DNA of 64,000 nucleotides from Prochlorococcus sp. AG-418-F16 (lineage in GTDB: Bacteria > Cyanobacteriota > Cyanobacteriia > PCC-6307 > Cyanobiaceae), in contig QCLW01000001.1 of NCBI GenBank assembly GCA_003214235.1, forward strand, positions 1 through 64,000, in the 5' to 3' direction. Shown here one piece after another: positions 6,353-15,960 of this stretch (positions within the stretch are counted from its first letter, which is position 1; the number at the start of each line of letters is the position of its first letter). A program made the translations under genes and the position numbers. The notes beneath the pieces were generated by a model, which ran no database searches, was not told the origin of the DNA, and saw only the letters and a program-made list of their open reading frames with translations.

Positions 6353-7543
6353 TTATGCATTTGGAGATGGCCAAATGTCTCTTACCATAGTTAATAAAAC
6401 TTGAGTTTCATCATATCTTTCTGAATGCGTTTTACCATTTAATAAAAATGTGATATGGGCCATTTTTCTTCCCAGAATTTCTCGAGATTTGCCATAACAA
6501 TGAATATTAGAACCCTCAATTTCAGATAACATTTGAAATCTTGTTTCCATTGAAATTGGGAAATCCTTTTTTAATCCCAGAAGATTTATCATAATTGCTC
6601 CCTCACAATTCATTTTAATTTCAGGTGGCATAATTCCAGAAGAAATACAAACATATTGATCAAATTGACTTGAAGAACAAGCTTCAATAGAAAAATGAGC
6701 AGAGTTATGTGTTCTAGGAGCTATTTCATTAATTAAAAGACCATTAACTCCATAGAAGAATTCAATACCTAATACTCCAACATAATTTAATTCATTTACT
6801 ATTGAAGAGAAAATATTTATTGCAAATAAGTTCAAATCATATTCAGTTGCTGCAGGTGCAAGAACCCAATCACAAACATGGTTTGATTGGAATGTTTCAA
6901 CTATTGGAAAGAATCTTATCTTGCCAGTTTGATCCCTTGAACCCACAAGAGCCAATTCTTTTTCATAATCAATCCATTCTTCAATTAACCAATCATCAGA
7001 TTCATTCTCGGTTAAAAAAGAATTTAAATCTTCTTTAGTCTTTATTTTTTTATTCCCTTTACCGTCATATCCACCTTTATTTGATTTTGCCATTAAAGGT
7101 AAGCTCCAATTATTAATTTCCTCATCAGAGAGATTTTTAAAATCTTTAATGCTTATCCATTTTGGACAGGGGGAATTCATCCTATCTATTAATTTTTTTT
7201 GAGAGAACCTATCTACTAAGGGCTTAATTGACTCAAGACTTGGGATAAAAATATCATTATTATCAATTAAATTTAATTTATCAATTTTTATCCATTCATT
7301 TTCAAAAATTATTTTTTCACACTCATTAATTAATGACTTATTACCCCTTATCTTTAAAGGATCGGCTTCTATAACATGATCTGCCTTTAAACCAGCAGGA
7401 TCCCCACAAGATTTTGTCTGAACGCATACTCCTAAATCTCTTTTTTTAGCTGCCTCTGTAAGCATTAAAGCTAATTGGCCGCCTCCAATTATTCCTATAG
7501 AATAATTTTTCTTAATAATGCTTATATTTTTTTTTGAACTCAT
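6353..7543 (-). CDS. purK: 5-(carboxyamino)imidazole ribonucleotide synthase PurK
   Basis: This 396-residue ATP-grasp enzyme of de novo purine synthesis carboxylates AIR to N5-CAIR using ATP and bicarbonate. It has the N-terminal 'IGIIGGGQLALMLTEAA' nucleotide-fold motif typical of PurK, a central ATP-grasp domain ('LMAKSNKGGYDGKGN', then the 'EEWIDYEKELALV' segment) and the C-terminal 'NEIAPRTHNSAHFSIEAC' motif. Length is normal for the family. The start at 7543 leaves a short Lys-rich leader before the fold; a later start is possible. The 6S RNA lies just downstream on the same strand. Confidence 0.95.
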   Translation of the reverse strand: MSSKKNISIIKKNYSIGIIGGGQLALMLTEAAKKRDLGVCVQTKSCGDPAGLKADHVIEADPLKIRGNKSLINECEKIIFENEWIKIDKLNLIDNNDIFIPSLESIKPLVDRFSQKKLIDRMNSPCPKWISIKDFKNLSDEEINNWSLPLMAKSNKGGYDGKGNKKIKTKEDLNSFLTENESDDWLIEEWIDYEKELALVGSRDQTGKIRFFPIVETFQSNHVCDWVLAPAATEYDLNLFAINIFSSIVNELNYVGVLGIEFFYGVNGLLINEIAPRTHNSAHFSIEACSSSQFDQYVCISSGIMPPEIKMNCEGAIMINLLGLKKDFPISMETRFQMLSEIEGSNIHCYGKSREILGRKMAHITFLLNGKTHSERYDETQVLLTMVRDIWPSPNA

Positions 7544-7668
7544 AGGATGATTTTATTACGATTTCTAATTCTTAACAACTGATTTTTTAAGTATCTAGAG
7601 CTTAGATTTTGCTATTATAGAAATTATTTAATACTAAATATTTATAAATTTAAGCTAGGTAATTAATT

Positions 7669-8760
7669 GTGAATAAGAGAAAAATATTAGTCCCATTAGG
7701 TGATAAGTCATATGAAGTAACTTTAGAAGCAGGAATACTCAATAATATCTGCGAAGAACTTTTAAAAATTGGCATAACAAAAAATAGAAAAATACTTGTA
7801 ATTTCAAATGAAGAGATATCAAATTTGTATGGAGAAAAATTCTTAAATAGTTTAAAAAACAATAATTTTAAAGCCCAAATGTTCCTTATTAAGGCTGGAG
7901 AATCACATAAAAACTTGAAAACTTTAAGTAAAATATATGACGTTGCATTTGAATTTGGTTTAGATAGAAATTCAATAATTATTGCCCTTGGAGGAGGAAT
8001 TGTTGGAGATGTAAGTGGTTTTGCAGCTGCGACTTGGCTAAGAGGTATCGAATATATTCAGATTCCGACAACACTATTATCGATGGTTGATTCATCCGTG
8101 GGAGGAAAAACAGGCGTAAATCATCCTAAAGGTAAAAATTTAATTGGAGCTTTCAATCAACCCAAAGCAGTTTTTATTGATCCAGAGACTCTAAAAAGTT
8201 TGCCCAAAAGAGAATTCAGTGCAGGCATGGCCGAAGTAATAAAATACGGAGTAATAAAAGATAAAGAACTTTTCGAATACTTAGAAATTGAAAAAAACAA
8301 GAATGAACTTATAAATCTCAAGAATGAATGCCTAATTAAAATAATTAATAGTTCAATTAAAACAAAGTCTCATATTGTTTCTCAAGACGAACATGAAAAT
8401 GGTGTTAGAGCAATATTGAATTATGGTCATTCTTTTGGTCACGTTATTGAAAATTTATGTGGATACGGCCAATTCTTACATGGTGAGGCAATATCAATTG
8501 GTATGAATATTGCAGGGAAGATAGCAATTAAGAAAGGGTTATGGTCTAAAGAAGAATTAGATAGACAGAATAATCTTTTGAAGAGTTACGATCTACCTAC
8601 CGAGATCCCCAAAATAAATAAAGAAGATGTTCTATCAATACTCATGGGCGACAAAAAAGTTCGTGATGGCAAAATGAGATTTATCTTACCGAAAGAAATT
8701 GGTGAAGTAGATATATATGATGACGTAGAGGATTCATTATTTTTAAAGTTTTTTTCTTAA
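7669..8760 (+). CDS. aroB: 3-dehydroquinate synthase
   Basis: A 363-residue NAD- and metal-dependent enzyme of the shikimate pathway, converting DAHP to 3-dehydroquinate. It shows '[20 protein letters not shown]', '[20 protein letters not shown]' and the metal-binding 'HGEAISIGM', all diagnostic of AroB. The start is GTG ([11 protein letters not shown]). It is divergent from purK, and its stop overlaps the convergent MidA-type gene by 4 bases. Confidence 0.96.
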   Translation: MNKRKILVPLGDKSYEVTLEAGILNNICEELLKIGITKNRKILVISNEEISNLYGEKFLNSLKNNNFKAQMFLIKAGESHKNLKTLSKIYDVAFEFGLDRNSIIIALGGGIVGDVSGFAAATWLRGIEYIQIPTTLLSMVDSSVGGKTGVNHPKGKNLIGAFNQPKAVFIDPETLKSLPKREFSAGMAEVIKYGVIKDKELFEYLEIEKNKNELINLKNECLIKIINSSIKTKSHIVSQDEHENGVRAILNYGHSFGHVIENLCGYGQFLHGEAISIGMNIAGKIAIKKGLWSKEELDRQNNLLKSYDLPTEIPKINKEDVLSILMGDKKVRDGKMRFILPKEIGEVDIYDDVEDSLFLKFFS

Positions 8761-9947
8761 CGCAAGCAGGTTGAATTTATATTCATTTTTTTCTCCTTAA
8801 ACTTATTAAAAACAAACCACTTAAAATCACCTAGACATACAGGATCAACCAGTCTCAGTAATGCCTCTCTTCTTAAAAGGGCATTTGATAAATCCTCCTT
8901 AAATTCTTTCTGAATTCCATAAAGTCTCTCTGCCAATCCAAGTGCCAACAAGGCCTCTCCTTGTTTAGTTATTCCAATAGTATTAAATCCAAGAGTCTCA
9001 GCATCATTAATTAAAGTTTCTATGCAAACATGAGATGTTAAATCGCAATTTCCTGGAGAATCTAGGAAATTATTCATCATTTTTTGATTTTCGTAAGAAA
9101 CTATCGTCCCATCAGAATTCTTAGAGGTGTAGTATTTTTTAGCTTCTTTAGCGTAATCAATTATCAATAAAATACCATTATTGATTTTTCCATAAATAGC
9201 TTTTAACCATTTTGAGTTATCTACATGCCATTCTGTAGTCCATCCTTCAAGGGCATCTTCAGGCGGAATAGTAATTCCCAATTCACTTTTAGCAAGTCCG
9301 ATACTTTTTTCCAATTCACCTGTAATTGGCATTTTATCAAAAAATAATTTATAAGATTTTTTATCTATAGATACTGCTTGTCGAAGTAATTTTTCTTTTG
9401 AAAAGGTTATTCTTTCTACCGGCAAAGCATCTAAAACCTCATTTGCTAGAACTATTCCATTGATATTATTTTCCTCTACTTCTTCCAAGCCTTTCCATAA
9501 AATATCAATACCTAAGTTTAGAAATTCTTCCAATTTATTTTTTTGTTTTTCTACCATCCCTTCATTAGGTTCAATAATTACAAAAGTAACTACTTCCAAA
9601 AAATTCTTGCTGCTTTCTAAAAAATATTTAATTAATCCACTCATAAAGCTCCCATCTCCAGCTCCAAATTCAATAACAGTTAATTTCTGATTAGATAAAA
9701 AACTACTTTTGAACTGAATTAACCAATCTTCTATTTGTTTCCCTACCAAAAAAGCAAAATCATCTGATAAAGAGGATGATGTGACAAAATCCCCTCGAAC
9801 GCCTAACTCAGCTTTACCGCTGCCGTAATAACCATTAATAGGATCATTTAAAACAATATTCATAAAGTCATAAAAACTTATAGTCCCACCCATTTTTATT
9901 ATTTTTTTTACTAACCAATCTGGATTTTTCGCGGGTAAGCTTTTCAT
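8757..9947 (-). CDS. MidA/NDUFAF7-type SAM-dependent methyltransferase (DUF185)
   Basis: A 396-residue protein with the class I methyltransferase glycine motif in '[16 protein letters not shown]', followed by '[10 protein letters not shown]' and '[17 protein letters not shown]', as in the DUF185/MidA family. The N-terminus ('[20 protein letters not shown]') is the standard family opening. The mitochondrial homologue methylates an Arg of a complex I subunit. In cyanobacteria a role in NDH-1 assembly can be guessed but is not shown by the sequence. It is convergent with aroB and divergent from psb32. Confidence 0.88.
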   Translation of the reverse strand: MKSLPAKNPDWLVKKIIKMGGTISFYDFMNIVLNDPINGYYGSGKAELGVRGDFVTSSSLSDDFAFLVGKQIEDWLIQFKSSFLSNQKLTVIEFGAGDGSFMSGLIKYFLESSKNFLEVVTFVIIEPNEGMVEKQKNKLEEFLNLGIDILWKGLEEVEENNINGIVLANEVLDALPVERITFSKEKLLRQAVSIDKKSYKLFFDKMPITGELEKSIGLAKSELGITIPPEDALEGWTTEWHVDNSKWLKAIYGKINNGILLIIDYAKEAKKYYTSKNSDGTIVSYENQKMMNNFLDSPGNCDLTSHVCIETLINDAETLGFNTIGITKQGEALLALGLAERLYGIQKEFKEDLSNALLRREALLRLVDPVCLGDFKWFVFNKFKEKKMNINSTCLR

Positions 9948-9978
9948 AGGCGAAAATATAAAAAGACAAAACTTATTT

Positions 9979-10776
9979 ATGCCTTCAAAGATTAACTATT
10001 TATTGGGAATATTTCTATCTATATTAGTTTTAATTTCACATAAACCCGTTTTTGCTATAAATAATCCAGATCTCTTACCAGAAGAAAAAACACCAGTAAT
10101 TGATTTAGCTAAAACATTAAGCCCGATTCAGAAAAAATCTTTAGAGGATAAGCTCAACAATCTAGAAATTGAAAGTGGGTGGAAAATTAAATATTTATCT
10201 CAGTTTGAGAGTTCTCCTGGTAGCGCAATAAAGGACTATTGGGATTTAGATGAGACAAGTTTGTTGATAGTTGCAGATCCTAGAGGAGGAAATTTACTTA
10301 ACTTTAACGTCGGAGAGGCTTATTTCAATTTTATGCCAAGGTTATTTTGGGTTGAACTTCAAACAAGATTTGGTAATCAATATTATGTGAAAGATCACGG
10401 TGAGGATGGCGCAGTATTAGATGCAATTGATTCAGTAAAGATTTGCCTTGAAAGAGGAGGGTGTCAAGTTGTCCCTGGGCTACCAAAAGAGCAATATATA
10501 TGGACTTTATGTACATCTATTCTTGGAGGTTTAGTAGCAGGTTTCGCATCTGCTCCAAGAAAAGAAGATCAAGTCATATCAATTGGATTTTTAGCTCTTC
10601 TTTCTCCTTTATGGGGAATGTTATTTGGGGTTTTTGGTTTGGCACCGATAATATCCAGAACAAATGACTTATTACCTTTATTTAAAAATGGTTTAGCTTT
10701 TATAGCCGCAGGAATTGCAGGTTACATCTTATCTCAAACATTATTTTCAAAATATGAAAAGCCCAAAAATAATTAA
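9979..10776 (+). CDS. psb32: Psb32-like TPM-domain thylakoid protein
   Basis: A 265-residue protein with an N-terminal signal peptide (INYLLGIFLSILVLI ... VFA), a TPM domain (TLP18.3/Psb32/MOLO-1; 'VIDLAKTLSPIQKKSLEDKL' and 'LLIVADPRGGNLLNFNVG') over residues 35-150, and two or three C-terminal transmembrane helices. Cyanobacterial Psb32 protects and repairs photosystem II under high light. The two Cys in 'KICLERGGCQVV' are a familiar feature of this group. It is a single gene divergent from the MidA-type gene. Confidence 0.85.
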   Translation: MPSKINYLLGIFLSILVLISHKPVFAINNPDLLPEEKTPVIDLAKTLSPIQKKSLEDKLNNLEIESGWKIKYLSQFESSPGSAIKDYWDLDETSLLIVADPRGGNLLNFNVGEAYFNFMPRLFWVELQTRFGNQYYVKDHGEDGAVLDAIDSVKICLERGGCQVVPGLPKEQYIWTLCTSILGGLVAGFASAPRKEDQVISIGFLALLSPLWGMLFGVFGLAPIISRTNDLLPLFKNGLAFIAAGIAGYILSQTLFSKYEKPKNN

Positions 10777-10799
10777 AATATGATCAGAAATATCTAATT

Positions 10800-11633
10800 C
10801 TAAAAAAATTTATCTTCTTCACAAATTTCACCAGACTCTGAATACCATCGATGAGAAACATGTCTTAATTCCTTTTTTTTAAACTCAATCCATGAAAAAT
10901 TAATTAGTAATTTACCATCTTCATCAGTTTTATATCTTGGCACGATAGCAGTATTGAAATAGATTGTTCCTTTGCTGTCAATTTTAAACATCTCTCTTAA
11001 ACCAAGATTTCTTTTAAGCCGATTGTGCATATGACCGAAAATCACAAGATCAACTTTTCTTCTCTTTTGTATTTGAGAAATAGCCACAGACAAATCTCTA
11101 TCTCCCCAATCTAAAGATGGTAATTTCCAGTCTTTCCCACAAATGCTTTTAGGTTCTGAGCCTAAACCCGAAGGGCCAGCATGAGACATAATTATTAAAG
11201 GTATATCTTCGACACTCTCTTCTGCACATTTGATAATTTTATTTATTGAATCTTGTTCGGTAATAGGTCCATAAACTCCTTTAACTTCTTTTGAAAGATA
11301 ATAGCCTCCGCCAGAACTACATGGTCTTGCAGATAGTAAATTCATTTGATTATTAAAAACTTTCAAATCCCATGCACAATATTTCCCACCAAGAACACGT
11401 ATCTGCTTTGAGAGAGTTTCGCCGGTAGAATCTTTCCCTCTATCATGATTTCCTAAAATCACAAAAGTAGGAATTTTGATCTCATTGATTTTCTTAATTA
11501 TTTTGACACTCCCATCAGAAATATCACCAACAAATAAAACAATATTTGGTTTGATAATCGATAAAACTTTCAAGTCTAATTCAGACCATTGACCATGACA
11601 GTCACCAACAATAGCAATTTTTAAATTTGTCAG
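10800..11633 (-). CDS. calcineurin-like metallophosphoesterase (TIGR04168-type), non-standard start
   Basis: A cyanobacterial metallophosphoesterase with all metal-ligand motifs: GDCHG near the N-terminus, 'FVGDISDG', 'LGNHDRG', 'SHAGPSG' and 'GHMHNRL'. The first conventional start in frame (TTG at 11573) would cut off GDCHG, which carries the Asp and His of the first metal site. I therefore extend to a CTG at 11633, giving an N-terminus that begins TNLKIAIVGDCHG; ATT at 11636 is another candidate. Either the gene uses a rare start codon or a single-base indel separates it from an upstream ATG in another frame. The substrate is unknown. It is divergent from nadA. Confidence 0.82.
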   Translation of the reverse strand: MTNLKIAIVGDCHGQWSELDLKVLSIIKPNIVLFVGDISDGSVKIIKKINEIKIPTFVILGNHDRGKDSTGETLSKQIRVLGGKYCAWDLKVFNNQMNLLSARPCSSGGGYYLSKEVKGVYGPITEQDSINKIIKCAEESVEDIPLIIMSHAGPSGLGSEPKSICGKDWKLPSLDWGDRDLSVAISQIQKRRKVDLVIFGHMHNRLKRNLGLREMFKIDSKGTIYFNTAIVPRYKTDEDGKLLINFSWIEFKKKELRHVSHRWYSESGEICEEDKFF

Positions 11634-11736
11634 AATTTTTTCTGTTTAAAGGCATATAATCTATTTAGAGATATTCTAAATCCTGACCAGTATAACTTCT
11701 ACTGCAAAACAGAAATCCGTTCAAAACGAAAAGGAT

Positions 11737-12651
11737 TTGATTTCTGAAATAAAAGAGCGTTGCAAAAAAGCTAATGCCATTATTCTTGCGCACTATTATC
11801 AAGCTCCAGAGATTCAAGAAATTGCAGATTTTATTGGAGATTCATTAGATCTATCTAGAAAAGCAGCAAATAATGATGCAGATATAATAATTTTTTGCGG
11901 GGTACATTTTATGGCCGAAACCGCAAAAATACTTAGCCCAAATAAAACAGTCCTATTACCAGATATTGACGCAGGATGCTCATTAGCAGACGATTGTCCC
12001 TCAGATAAATTTCAGAACTTTAAGGAAGAAAATCCAGATCACTATGTCGTAAGTTATATAAATTGTACTGCAGAAGTAAAAGCGCAAAGTGATCTGATAT
12101 GTACAAGTAGTAATGCAGTCGCATTAGTTAACAAGATACCTGAAGATAAAAAGATAATCTTTGCACCCGATCAGAATCTCGGGAGATGGGTACAAAAAAA
12201 TTCAGGAAGAAATCTCAAATTATGGCCTGGCAGCTGCATTGTTCATGAATCATTTAGTGAAGAAGCTCTATTAAAATTAAAATACCAAAATCCTGGAGCA
12301 AAAGTTATTGCTCATCCTGAATGTAGTCAAAATTTACTACTTCTCTCGGACTTTATTGGATCAACCAGTAAATTGCTTGATTTCGTCACCAAAGATCCAT
12401 CTAAAACTTACATGGTATTAACTGAACCTGGAATAATACATCAAATGAAGAAGAAAGAACCTAATAAAATCTTTATTGAAGTTCCAGACATAGAAGGTTG
12501 TAAATGTAACGAGTGTCCATATATGAAATTAAATACTTTAGAAAAGATTCTTGATTGTTTGAAAAACAATTCCCCATCTATCGAACTTGACCCAGAATTA
12601 ATAAGAAAAGCCTATGTACCAATAAAGAGAATGTTGGATATGAGTAATTAA
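11737..12651 (+). CDS. nadA: quinolinate synthase A
   Basis: A 304-residue [4Fe-4S] enzyme that condenses iminoaspartate with dihydroxyacetone phosphate in NAD synthesis. Evidence: 'AIILAHYYQAPEIQEIADFIGDSL', the three cluster cysteines in 'DAGCSLAD', 'WPGSCIVHE' and 'CKCNECPYM', and 'MVLTEPGIIHQM'. The TTG at 11737 (MISEIKERCKK) is the only ordinary start. The frame is open about 45 bases further upstream with plausible N-terminal sequence (TSTAKQKSVQNEKDL), so a rare start (ATA/CTG) is possible. The stop overlaps the convergent protease gene by 4 bases. Confidence 0.95.
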   Translation: MISEIKERCKKANAIILAHYYQAPEIQEIADFIGDSLDLSRKAANNDADIIIFCGVHFMAETAKILSPNKTVLLPDIDAGCSLADDCPSDKFQNFKEENPDHYVVSYINCTAEVKAQSDLICTSSNAVALVNKIPEDKKIIFAPDQNLGRWVQKNSGRNLKLWPGSCIVHESFSEEALLKLKYQNPGAKVIAHPECSQNLLLLSDFIGSTSKLLDFVTKDPSKTYMVLTEPGIIHQMKKKEPNKIFIEVPDIEGCKCNECPYMKLNTLEKILDCLKNNSPSIELDPELIRKAYVPIKRMLDMSN

Positions 12652-13982
12652 TTTAATGAAAATAATATATTTTCCTTATTAATTTTTAGGAACGCATTAA
12701 GGTTTTTAGTGGAAGGGTTAAACTGATTTATCTGGTTTTTCATTTTAATTATATTTATCAGCTCTTTTTCACCTGCCTTATATTGTTTATCTTTTCTAGT
12801 CCCAATATCTCTTTGAAGAATAGGGTTTATATTCATTTTTACTTCTATGTCTGGAACAATTCCAGATTTATTTATATCAATACCGTTCGGGGTTAAATAC
12901 TTAGCGACTGTAACAGTTAGCCCTGAACCATCAACTAAAGTTCTCATAGATTGGACTAGACCTTTCCCAAAAGTTTTCTTCCCAACTAATTTTCCTCTTT
13001 TGTTATCTTTTATTGCACCAGAGACTATTTCACTAGCACTGGCAGAACCCTCATTAACTAAGACAACTAAGGGCTTTTTTGTTAAAGCTTGACCGTTTCC
13101 TCTTTTTGTTTCTTTTAAACCTTCTTTACTTAAGGTACTTACTATTACTCCTTTGTTAATGAAATGCCTAGAAATATCAATGCTTGATTCTAATAAACCT
13201 CCAGGATTACTTCTTAAGTCAAGAACATATCCTGCGACTTTTTTTGCTTCTAAATCCTTAATAGCATCTCTAGTCTCTCTTGATGCATTTGCATTAAATT
13301 GTTTAATTCTTACATAGCCAATTAACAAGTCGTTTTTAGTTTTATTGACTTTACTTGAAACAGATTTTATTTCAATCTTTTCTCTTGATAAAATCTTAAA
13401 AAAGGATTTAGAACCTCTAAGAATTTCAAGCTTAACTTTAGTACCTCTTTGTCCTCTTATTAATTTCACGGCATCCTCTATATTCATCCCTTGAGTAGAA
13501 ATATCATCTATAGATAATATTTTATCTCTAGCTTTAATTCCAGAATTAAAAGCAGGTGTTCCCTCTATAGGAGAAATAATTATTAAATCATCAGATTCTT
13601 TATCTTTAACTATTTGGATACCAACTCCAGTTAATTCGCCAGAGGTATCAATCCTCATTTGATTAAATTCCTTAGGCTCTAAAAATCTTGTATAAGAATC
13701 ATCTAAGTTCGACAGCATATCTCTAATCGCATCATATGCTTCATTGCTGTCTGAGTATGTTTTTGATAAAAATTCTTTTCTTAGCTTAATCCAATTAGAC
13801 TTTTGAAATTTCCCACTTGAATCAAGAAAATCTCTATATACAATTTGCCAAACATGATCAATTACTTCTTTATAACTATTATTTAAAACTGTTGCTTCTG
13901 CAAAATTATTAAAAAATATCCCAGAAAAGGTTGTCGCAAATAAAATTATAAAAATTTTTCTTGGCAATTTTCTTATCTTCAA
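12648..13982 (-). CDS. ctp: carboxyl-terminal processing protease (S41, CtpA/B type)
   Basis: A 444-residue periplasmic/lumenal serine protease with an N-terminal signal segment (IFIILFATTFSGIFF), a PDZ domain at about residues 100-180 ('GVGIQIV', 'GIKARDKILSIDD'), and the S41 core 'YVLDLRSNPGGLLESS', 'VNEGSASASEIVSGA' (catalytic Ser) and 'VGKKTFGKGLVQ' (catalytic Lys). Cyanobacterial Ctp enzymes include CtpA, which matures the D1 protein of photosystem II. The sequence alone does not tell me which paralogue this is. It is convergent with nadA. Confidence 0.9.
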   Translation of the reverse strand: MKIRKLPRKIFIILFATTFSGIFFNNFAEATVLNNSYKEVIDHVWQIVYRDFLDSSGKFQKSNWIKLRKEFLSKTYSDSNEAYDAIRDMLSNLDDSYTRFLEPKEFNQMRIDTSGELTGVGIQIVKDKESDDLIIISPIEGTPAFNSGIKARDKILSIDDISTQGMNIEDAVKLIRGQRGTKVKLEILRGSKSFFKILSREKIEIKSVSSKVNKTKNDLLIGYVRIKQFNANASRETRDAIKDLEAKKVAGYVLDLRSNPGGLLESSIDISRHFINKGVIVSTLSKEGLKETKRGNGQALTKKPLVVLVNEGSASASEIVSGAIKDNKRGKLVGKKTFGKGLVQSMRTLVDGSGLTVTVAKYLTPNGIDINKSGIVPDIEVKMNINPILQRDIGTRKDKQYKAGEKELINIIKMKNQINQFNPSTKNLNAFLKINKENILFSLN

Positions 13983-14042
13983 AGAATCAATATTTTTATA
14001 TTATAAAAAGATTTATTTATAATTTCAAAATTTGATAAATCC

Positions 14043-15260
14043 TTAAGGATCTATCCACTTTCCATCATCCTTAATAAGTTGGATTAAAGCATTAACTCCC
14101 TCATCTTCAGGTACTCTCTTTATCTCATCTTTCCTTCTATATAAGGCAATAGTTCCTTTACCTTTTCCAACATAACCATAATCAGCGTCTGCCATTTCTC
14201 CAGGCCCATTTACTATACAACCCATTATTGCTATATCTAAACCAGTCAAATGTGAAGTAGCGTTCCTAACTTTGTCTACGACTTCTTCTAGATTGAAAAG
14301 TGTTCTCCCACAACTAGGGCAACTGATATATTCAACCATCGTTTTTCTTAATCCTAAAGATTGCAAAATTGAATAGCAAACTGGAATTTCCTTCTCTGGG
14401 GCTTCTGTTAAAGAAACCCTAATGGTATCTCCCAATCCCTCTGCTAGAAGCGTTCCGATTCCAGCAGTACTTTTAATCCTTCCATAATCACCATCTCCAG
14501 CTTCCGTCACTCCTAAATGCAATGGATAATTATATCCTTCTGAGTCAAGCCTATCTGCAATCATCCTATAAGCTGCCATCATGACTGGGGCCCTGGAAGC
14601 TTTCATAGAAATAATTATGTTATGAAAATCAAGCTCATCACAAATTTTGACGAACTCCATAGCAGATTCTGTCATTCCCAATGGAGTATCTCCATAAGTA
14701 AAAAGCATTCTCTCAGATAGCGACCCATGATTAACTCCAATCCTTAGAGCTTTGTTTTCAGCCTTTAAAACCTCTACTAGTGGAGTAAATCTTTTAAGTA
14801 TTGTTTGTTTAATAGTTTCAAATTCCTCATCTGTATATTCAGTTCTGGAAGGGTCTGATTTTTCAAAGACAAACAATCCTGGATTAATTCTTACTTTATC
14901 AACATGTTTTGCAACCTCCATTGCAATTTTCATACCATTATGGTGAACATCAGCTACCAAGGGAGTATTGATATTATTTTCTAATAATTTTGCTTTTATA
15001 TCTCCTACTGCTTTTGCATGCGCTAACGAAGGGACAGTTAATCTTACTATTTCACAACCTACATCATGAAGTCTTTTAATAGCTAAGAAAGCATTTTCGA
15101 CATCCATAGTGTCTTCATTTATCATGGACTGAACTCTTACTGGATAATCACTTCCAATAGCTATATCACCAACCATTACTGTTCTAGTAATCCTCCTCTC
15201 AATATGAGTTGAATATCTTTTGGAGAGACTATTAACCTCTTTTGATTGAGTTAATGACAT
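14043..15260 (-). CDS. ispG: 4-hydroxy-3-methylbut-2-enyl-diphosphate synthase
   Basis: A 405-residue [4Fe-4S] enzyme of the MEP isoprenoid pathway (also gcpE), reducing MEcPP to HMBPP. It has the N-terminal '[16 protein letters not shown]', '[17 protein letters not shown]' and 'RINPGLF' barrel motifs and the C-terminal cluster motifs '[13 protein letters not shown]' and '[11 protein letters not shown]'. In cyanobacteria electrons come from ferredoxin. The length is typical of the cyanobacterial/plastid form. It lies between the Ctp gene and the UDG-like gene on the same strand. Confidence 0.96.
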   Translation of the reverse strand: MSLTQSKEVNSLSKRYSTHIERRITRTVMVGDIAIGSDYPVRVQSMINEDTMDVENAFLAIKRLHDVGCEIVRLTVPSLAHAKAVGDIKAKLLENNINTPLVADVHHNGMKIAMEVAKHVDKVRINPGLFVFEKSDPSRTEYTDEEFETIKQTILKRFTPLVEVLKAENKALRIGVNHGSLSERMLFTYGDTPLGMTESAMEFVKICDELDFHNIIISMKASRAPVMMAAYRMIADRLDSEGYNYPLHLGVTEAGDGDYGRIKSTAGIGTLLAEGLGDTIRVSLTEAPEKEIPVCYSILQSLGLRKTMVEYISCPSCGRTLFNLEEVVDKVRNATSHLTGLDIAIMGCIVNGPGEMADADYGYVGKGKGTIALYRRKDEIKRVPEDEGVNALIQLIKDDGKWIDP

Positions 15261-15294
15261 TAAAATTCTTGATATTCAAAAAGGATTCACTAAA

Positions 15295-15801
15295 TTATAA
15301 GGCATATAGTTTACCACTTACATTCTCAAGGTCTTTTAAAGTTAGATGGTACGGTTTATTGATTTCTTTTGAAGGAAATCTCAACAAATAAGATGGATGA
15401 AAAATTACCATAATTTCTCTCCCATCTTTTTTAATCCATTGACCTCTTAAATTACTTATAGGATCTTTAACTTCTAAAATAGTTCTCATAGCAGTCGAAC
15501 CAGTAAGTAATATAAATTTTGGATCAACTAGTTTTATTTGCTGTAACAACCAAGGTTTATGAATATTAATTTCTTTGATAGTGGGTTTTCTATTGTTTGG
15601 TGGTCGACATTTAATTACATTACAAAAATAAACATCATCCTTGTAATCAATCCCTGCTTTTATCAATAATTCATTTAATAATTTACCAGATTTACCGACA
15701 TAAGGTTTTCCCTCTGAGTCTTCTTGAGCTCCAGGCGCTTCACCAATTATTAATAAATCTGCAAATACACTTCCTCTTCCAATAACTAACCTTTTCACCA
15801 A
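15295..15801 (-). CDS. family-4-like uracil-DNA glycosylase lacking Fe-S cysteines
   Basis: A 168-residue protein with the family-4 UDG motifs 'GEAPGAQEDSEGKPYVGKSG' and 'HPSYLLR' and the 'NVIKCRPPNNRKP' segment, so it should excise uracil from DNA. Family-4 enzymes are usually about 190-220 residues, with an N-terminal CxxC and two later Cys binding [4Fe-4S]. Here the N-terminal pair is missing (it starts right at the 'RLVIGRGS' strand) and the fourth Cys position reads 'HKPWL'. Only the KC-RPP Cys remains. A TTG or the adjacent GTG is the start. The cluster appears lost, although the catalytic motifs are intact. Confidence 0.82.
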   Translation of the reverse strand: MVKRLVIGRGSVFADLLIIGEAPGAQEDSEGKPYVGKSGKLLNELLIKAGIDYKDDVYFCNVIKCRPPNNRKPTIKEINIHKPWLLQQIKLVDPKFILLTGSTAMRTILEVKDPISNLRGQWIKKDGREIMVIFHPSYLLRFPSKEINKPYHLTLKDLENVSGKLYAL

Positions 15802-15960
15802 AAATAAAACTTAAATATTTTTTTATCTTAAGAAGTTAAAACATGAAAATAAAATAAATTAAGAAAATAAACTAAATCAAACCATTCTGTGATACTTTTA
15901 ATTATTCTTAATTTATGCATTTGTCATTATTAAAAGTCATATTTGAAAAGCTATAAATCA

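Noticed and set aside
6145-6390. 81-codon plus-strand open frame in the GC-rich block downstream of purK
   Set aside because: Composition is odd for a protein, it covers the 6S RNA rod and the end of purK on the opposite strand, and RNA pairing explains the sequence better.
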